From: an uncultured Alphaproteobacteria bacterium
GTDB lineage: Bacteria; Pseudomonadota; Alphaproteobacteria; RF32; CAG-239
NCBI GenBank assembly: GCA_944390355.1
Contig: CALXPT010000019.1
Span: forward strand, 1-33,235
Direction: 5' to 3'
DNA: 33,235 bases
Positions 31,421 through 33,235 of this stretch are shown here, in pieces; positions within the stretch are counted from its first letter, which is position 1, and each line of letters opens with the position of its first letter. The notes beneath the pieces were generated by a model. It saw nothing but the letters and a program-made list of their open reading frames with translations, had not been told where the DNA came from and did no database searches. Made by a program: the position numbers and the translations under genes.

Positions 31421-32264
31421 TGTGGCCGTATTAGGTCTGAATATCACTGCGGCACAGGCACAAAATGATTATCCTCCGCTTGAAATTTGTGGCAACAAAG
31501 CCCAAGGCGGTATCATGAGAGGACACATCGATAACGCATATAAGATATATCAGAACGAAAAAGAAATTTCTGTATCGGAAGCAGGAGATTTCTTATTAGC
31601 CTTTGGACGAGACGAAGCCTATCAGCAGTCGGTGAGAATTTCCTATAATATTCCCGAAGAAGATTATCCGAGCGATTCCTACACATTCAGCATCACGCCG
31701 ACCAAATGGGATATTCAAAAGATAAACGGGGTCGCCCAATCAAAGGTAACTCCGGGGGAAAGCCACCGCGATGAAATTTTGCGAGAAAATCAAAGCGTCC
31801 GCAAAGCCTTAAGTGAAAACAACACCACAAAATCATACTGGAAACAAGGCTTCATAGAACCGTTGGAAAAATATCGCATCAGCGGAGAATTCGGGGGGCA
31901 GAGAATTATCAATACGATTCCCAAGAGCCCGCATCGCGGACTTGACATGGCCGCACCATTAGGCACACCGATAAAAGCCGCGGCAGACGGCGTAGTCAAA
32001 CTCAGCGGGGGCAACTTTTTTTACAGCGGCAATATGGTTATAATTGACCACGGACAAGGTCTGCATACAATGTACGCTCATATGAAAGATACCAGCGTAA
32101 AAGTAGGAGACGAAGTCAAGCAAGGGCAAATAATCGGAACGGTCGGACAAACCGGACGAGCCACGGGGGCGCACCTGCATTGGGGAGCATCATTAAATGA
32201 TACCCGCTTTAATCCAAGCAGTTTATTAAAACTCAACGACAACAGTTTATGTTATAAAATCTAG
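31389..32264 (+). CDS. M23-family (LytM) metallopeptidase
   Basis: A 291-aa exported protein: signal peptide ending ITAAQA (about residue 24), an N-terminal beta-rich region that may be an Ig-like or oligomerisation domain, and a C-terminal LytM domain. The zinc ligands His182 and Asp186 (HRGLDMAAPLGTPI), His231 (YAHMK) and the HLH motif with His262 and His264 are all present, so it should be an active peptidoglycan endopeptidase rather than an EnvC-type activator. It overlaps xseA by 32 nt and is followed 20 nt later by uppP, another cell-wall gene. Confidence 0.93.
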   Translation: MTYKAICLTFSVAVLGLNITAAQAQNDYPPLEICGNKAQGGIMRGHIDNAYKIYQNEKEISVSEAGDFLLAFGRDEAYQQSVRISYNIPEEDYPSDSYTFSITPTKWDIQKINGVAQSKVTPGESHRDEILRENQSVRKALSENNTTKSYWKQGFIEPLEKYRISGEFGGQRIINTIPKSPHRGLDMAAPLGTPIKAAADGVVKLSGGNFFYSGNMVIIDHGQGLHTMYAHMKDTSVKVGDEVKQGQIIGTVGQTGRATGAHLHWGASLNDTRFNPSSLLKLNDNSLCYKI

Positions 32265-32284
32265 AACAAAAAAACGAGACCACT

Positions 32285-33109
32285 ATGGAAAACATACACA
32301 TTTTACTACTATCAATATTACAGGGAATAACCGAGTTTTTGCCGGTTAGCTCATCGGGGCATTTAATTTTGTTTTCAAAATTCACCTCATTTCCGGACCA
32401 GGGCTTAGCATTGGATGTTGCTGTTCATGTCGGTTCAATTATCGCGGTTATGATATATTTTTCCGAAACAATATGGCAAGTCATCAGAGGGATGATAAAG
32501 AGCAAATTTTTGCCCGACATGAAAAACCAAGGCAACCGATTATTTTGGTTAATTTTTGTAGCGACGCTACCGGCCATTGTAGTAGGATTATTGTTAAAAG
32601 AACATGGGATGGAAGAATTTCGCTCAACCAAATTGATAGGTTGGACCATACTAAGCTTTGGAATATTGCTATACATAGCAGACAAACTGGGAATGACGAT
32701 TCGCAAGGTTGAACATCTGGGATTTCTGGATGCCATATTGATTGGTTGCGCCCAGTGTTTAGCATTAATCCCTGGGACGAGCCGTTCAGGCATAACCATA
32801 ACGACGGGACGATTTTTAGGCATGGAGAGAAAAGAGGCCGCCAAATTTTCGATGTTGCTGTCGATACCGACAATTTTCGGAGCAGGATGTCTGGTCGGTT
32901 ATGAGTTATTTCAAGCGGGAGACATGGGCACAATAATAGAAGCCTTTGACGGGATAACATATTCCTTTATAGCCTCAATCTTAGCGATTTATATCATGAT
33001 GTGGTGGTTAAAGAATTTTACATTTTTGCCGTTTGTATTATATAGAATAGCATTAGGCGGATACTTATTGTTAGAATCATATGGATATTTAGATAAAATA
33101 GCACAATAG
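32285..33109 (+). CDS. uppP: Undecaprenyl-diphosphatase
   Basis: A 274-aa integral membrane enzyme that converts undecaprenyl diphosphate to the monophosphate, recycling the lipid carrier of cell-wall synthesis. The two active-site regions are intact: QGITEFLPVSSSGHL with Glu17 and His26, and LIPGTSRSGITIT (about 161-173). Eight hydrophobic segments are visible. It ends the xseA-M23-uppP operon; a tRNA gene follows about 50 nt later. Confidence 0.97.
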   Translation: MENIHILLLSILQGITEFLPVSSSGHLILFSKFTSFPDQGLALDVAVHVGSIIAVMIYFSETIWQVIRGMIKSKFLPDMKNQGNRLFWLIFVATLPAIVVGLLLKEHGMEEFRSTKLIGWTILSFGILLYIADKLGMTIRKVEHLGFLDAILIGCAQCLALIPGTSRSGITITTGRFLGMERKEAAKFSMLLSIPTIFGAGCLVGYELFQAGDMGTIIEAFDGITYSFIASILAIYIMMWWLKNFTFLPFVLYRIALGGYLLLESYGYLDKIAQ

Positions 33110-33161
33110 TACTTGCAATTTAAGAATAAATATAATAAAAGAAGAAACGGAATAAGAGAAA

Positions 33162-33235
33162 GCCCTGATGGCGAAATTGGTAGACGCGCATGCTTCAGGT
33201 GCATGTTGGCTCAGCCAGTGGAAGTTCGAGTCTTC
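33162..33235 (+). tRNA. tRNA-Leu (CAG), 3' end cut by the window
   Basis: GCCCUGA begins the acceptor stem; UGGCGAAAUUGGUAGACGC is the leucine D-arm pattern; the anticodon arm is CAUGC-UUCAGGU-GCAUG with CAG at 33196-33198; a variable arm with GGCU/AGCC pairing marks a class II tRNA; and the T arm reads GGAAG-UUCGAGU-CUUC at the window edge. About a dozen 3' bases are missing. Confidence 0.93.

Noticed and set aside
1..33235. CRISPR arrays, insertion sequences, integrases, prophage genes
   Set aside because: No regularly spaced repeats and no transposase, integrase or phage structural protein seen in any frame. The XRE pair alone is not evidence of a prophage.

Overview
The window is 33.2 kb of AT-rich bacterial chromosome. 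Gene content and order suggest an alphaproteobacterium: separate b' and b ATP synthase subunits, a DciA-like gene overlapping a DsbA-like gene, a YbjN-family protein, an ESY-type ACT domain in PheA, and a PhrR-like XRE regulator. Low GC, short intergenic terminators and many small secreted or surface proteins would fit a host-associated lineage. That placement is inference; no rRNA gene is present.

Layout. 1-5.4 kb: rplY and pth, an unknown gene, thyA, two paralogous DUF1566-like genes sharing an identical 69-bp promoter/start block, and an outer-membrane barrel. 5.5-10.5 kb: fliO-fliP on the minus strand, then dciA-dsbA and the F0 operon atpI-B-E-F'-F. 10.5-13 kb: a two-gene secreted Cys-rich/DUF1566-like operon with a good promoter. 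13-18.9 kb: pheA, queA, a degenerate GGDEF membrane protein, lgt, a YbjN-like gene and mltG. 19-25.4 kb: the unusual region. 25.4-33.2 kb: a second outer-membrane barrel, mtaB-ftsY-unknown periplasmic protein, xseA-M23 peptidase-uppP, and the 5' part of a tRNA-Leu(CAG) cut by the window end.

The 19-25.4 kb region holds two copies of an XRE regulator gene in inverted orientation. They form a 474-bp repeat that I read as identical and that flanks 4.3 kb carrying an unknown operon, fabF, acpP, a small membrane protein and ldh. Identity begins 2 nt before the start codon and ends 31 nt after the stop. Upstream of each copy the sequence is unrelated, yet the layout is the same: a TTGAAA-16-TATAyT promoter inside a shared 17-bp block, a predicted start exactly at the base of an 11-12 bp 5' hairpin, a branched RNA of about 260-295 nt closed by a GC-rich stem, and a strong intrinsic terminator. 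The 5' arm of that terminator shares 3-4 nt with the closing stem. Only 24-32 nt separate each terminator from its start codon, so expression seems to require read-through. This looks like a riboswitch-like attenuator with two diverged versions controlling the same protein, and it is the best candidate for an undescribed system here.

A second possible attenuator lies inside the inverted segment: promoter, a 33-aa ORF with a strong Shine-Dalgarno containing a terminator-like hairpin, a 47-aa membrane ORF and a DUF1566-like gene, joined by stop/start overlaps. Four G-depleted tracts (near 1-107, 4.35-4.61, 18.96-19.17 and 25.15-25.37 kb) are unexplained. No CRISPR array, transposase or integrase was seen.
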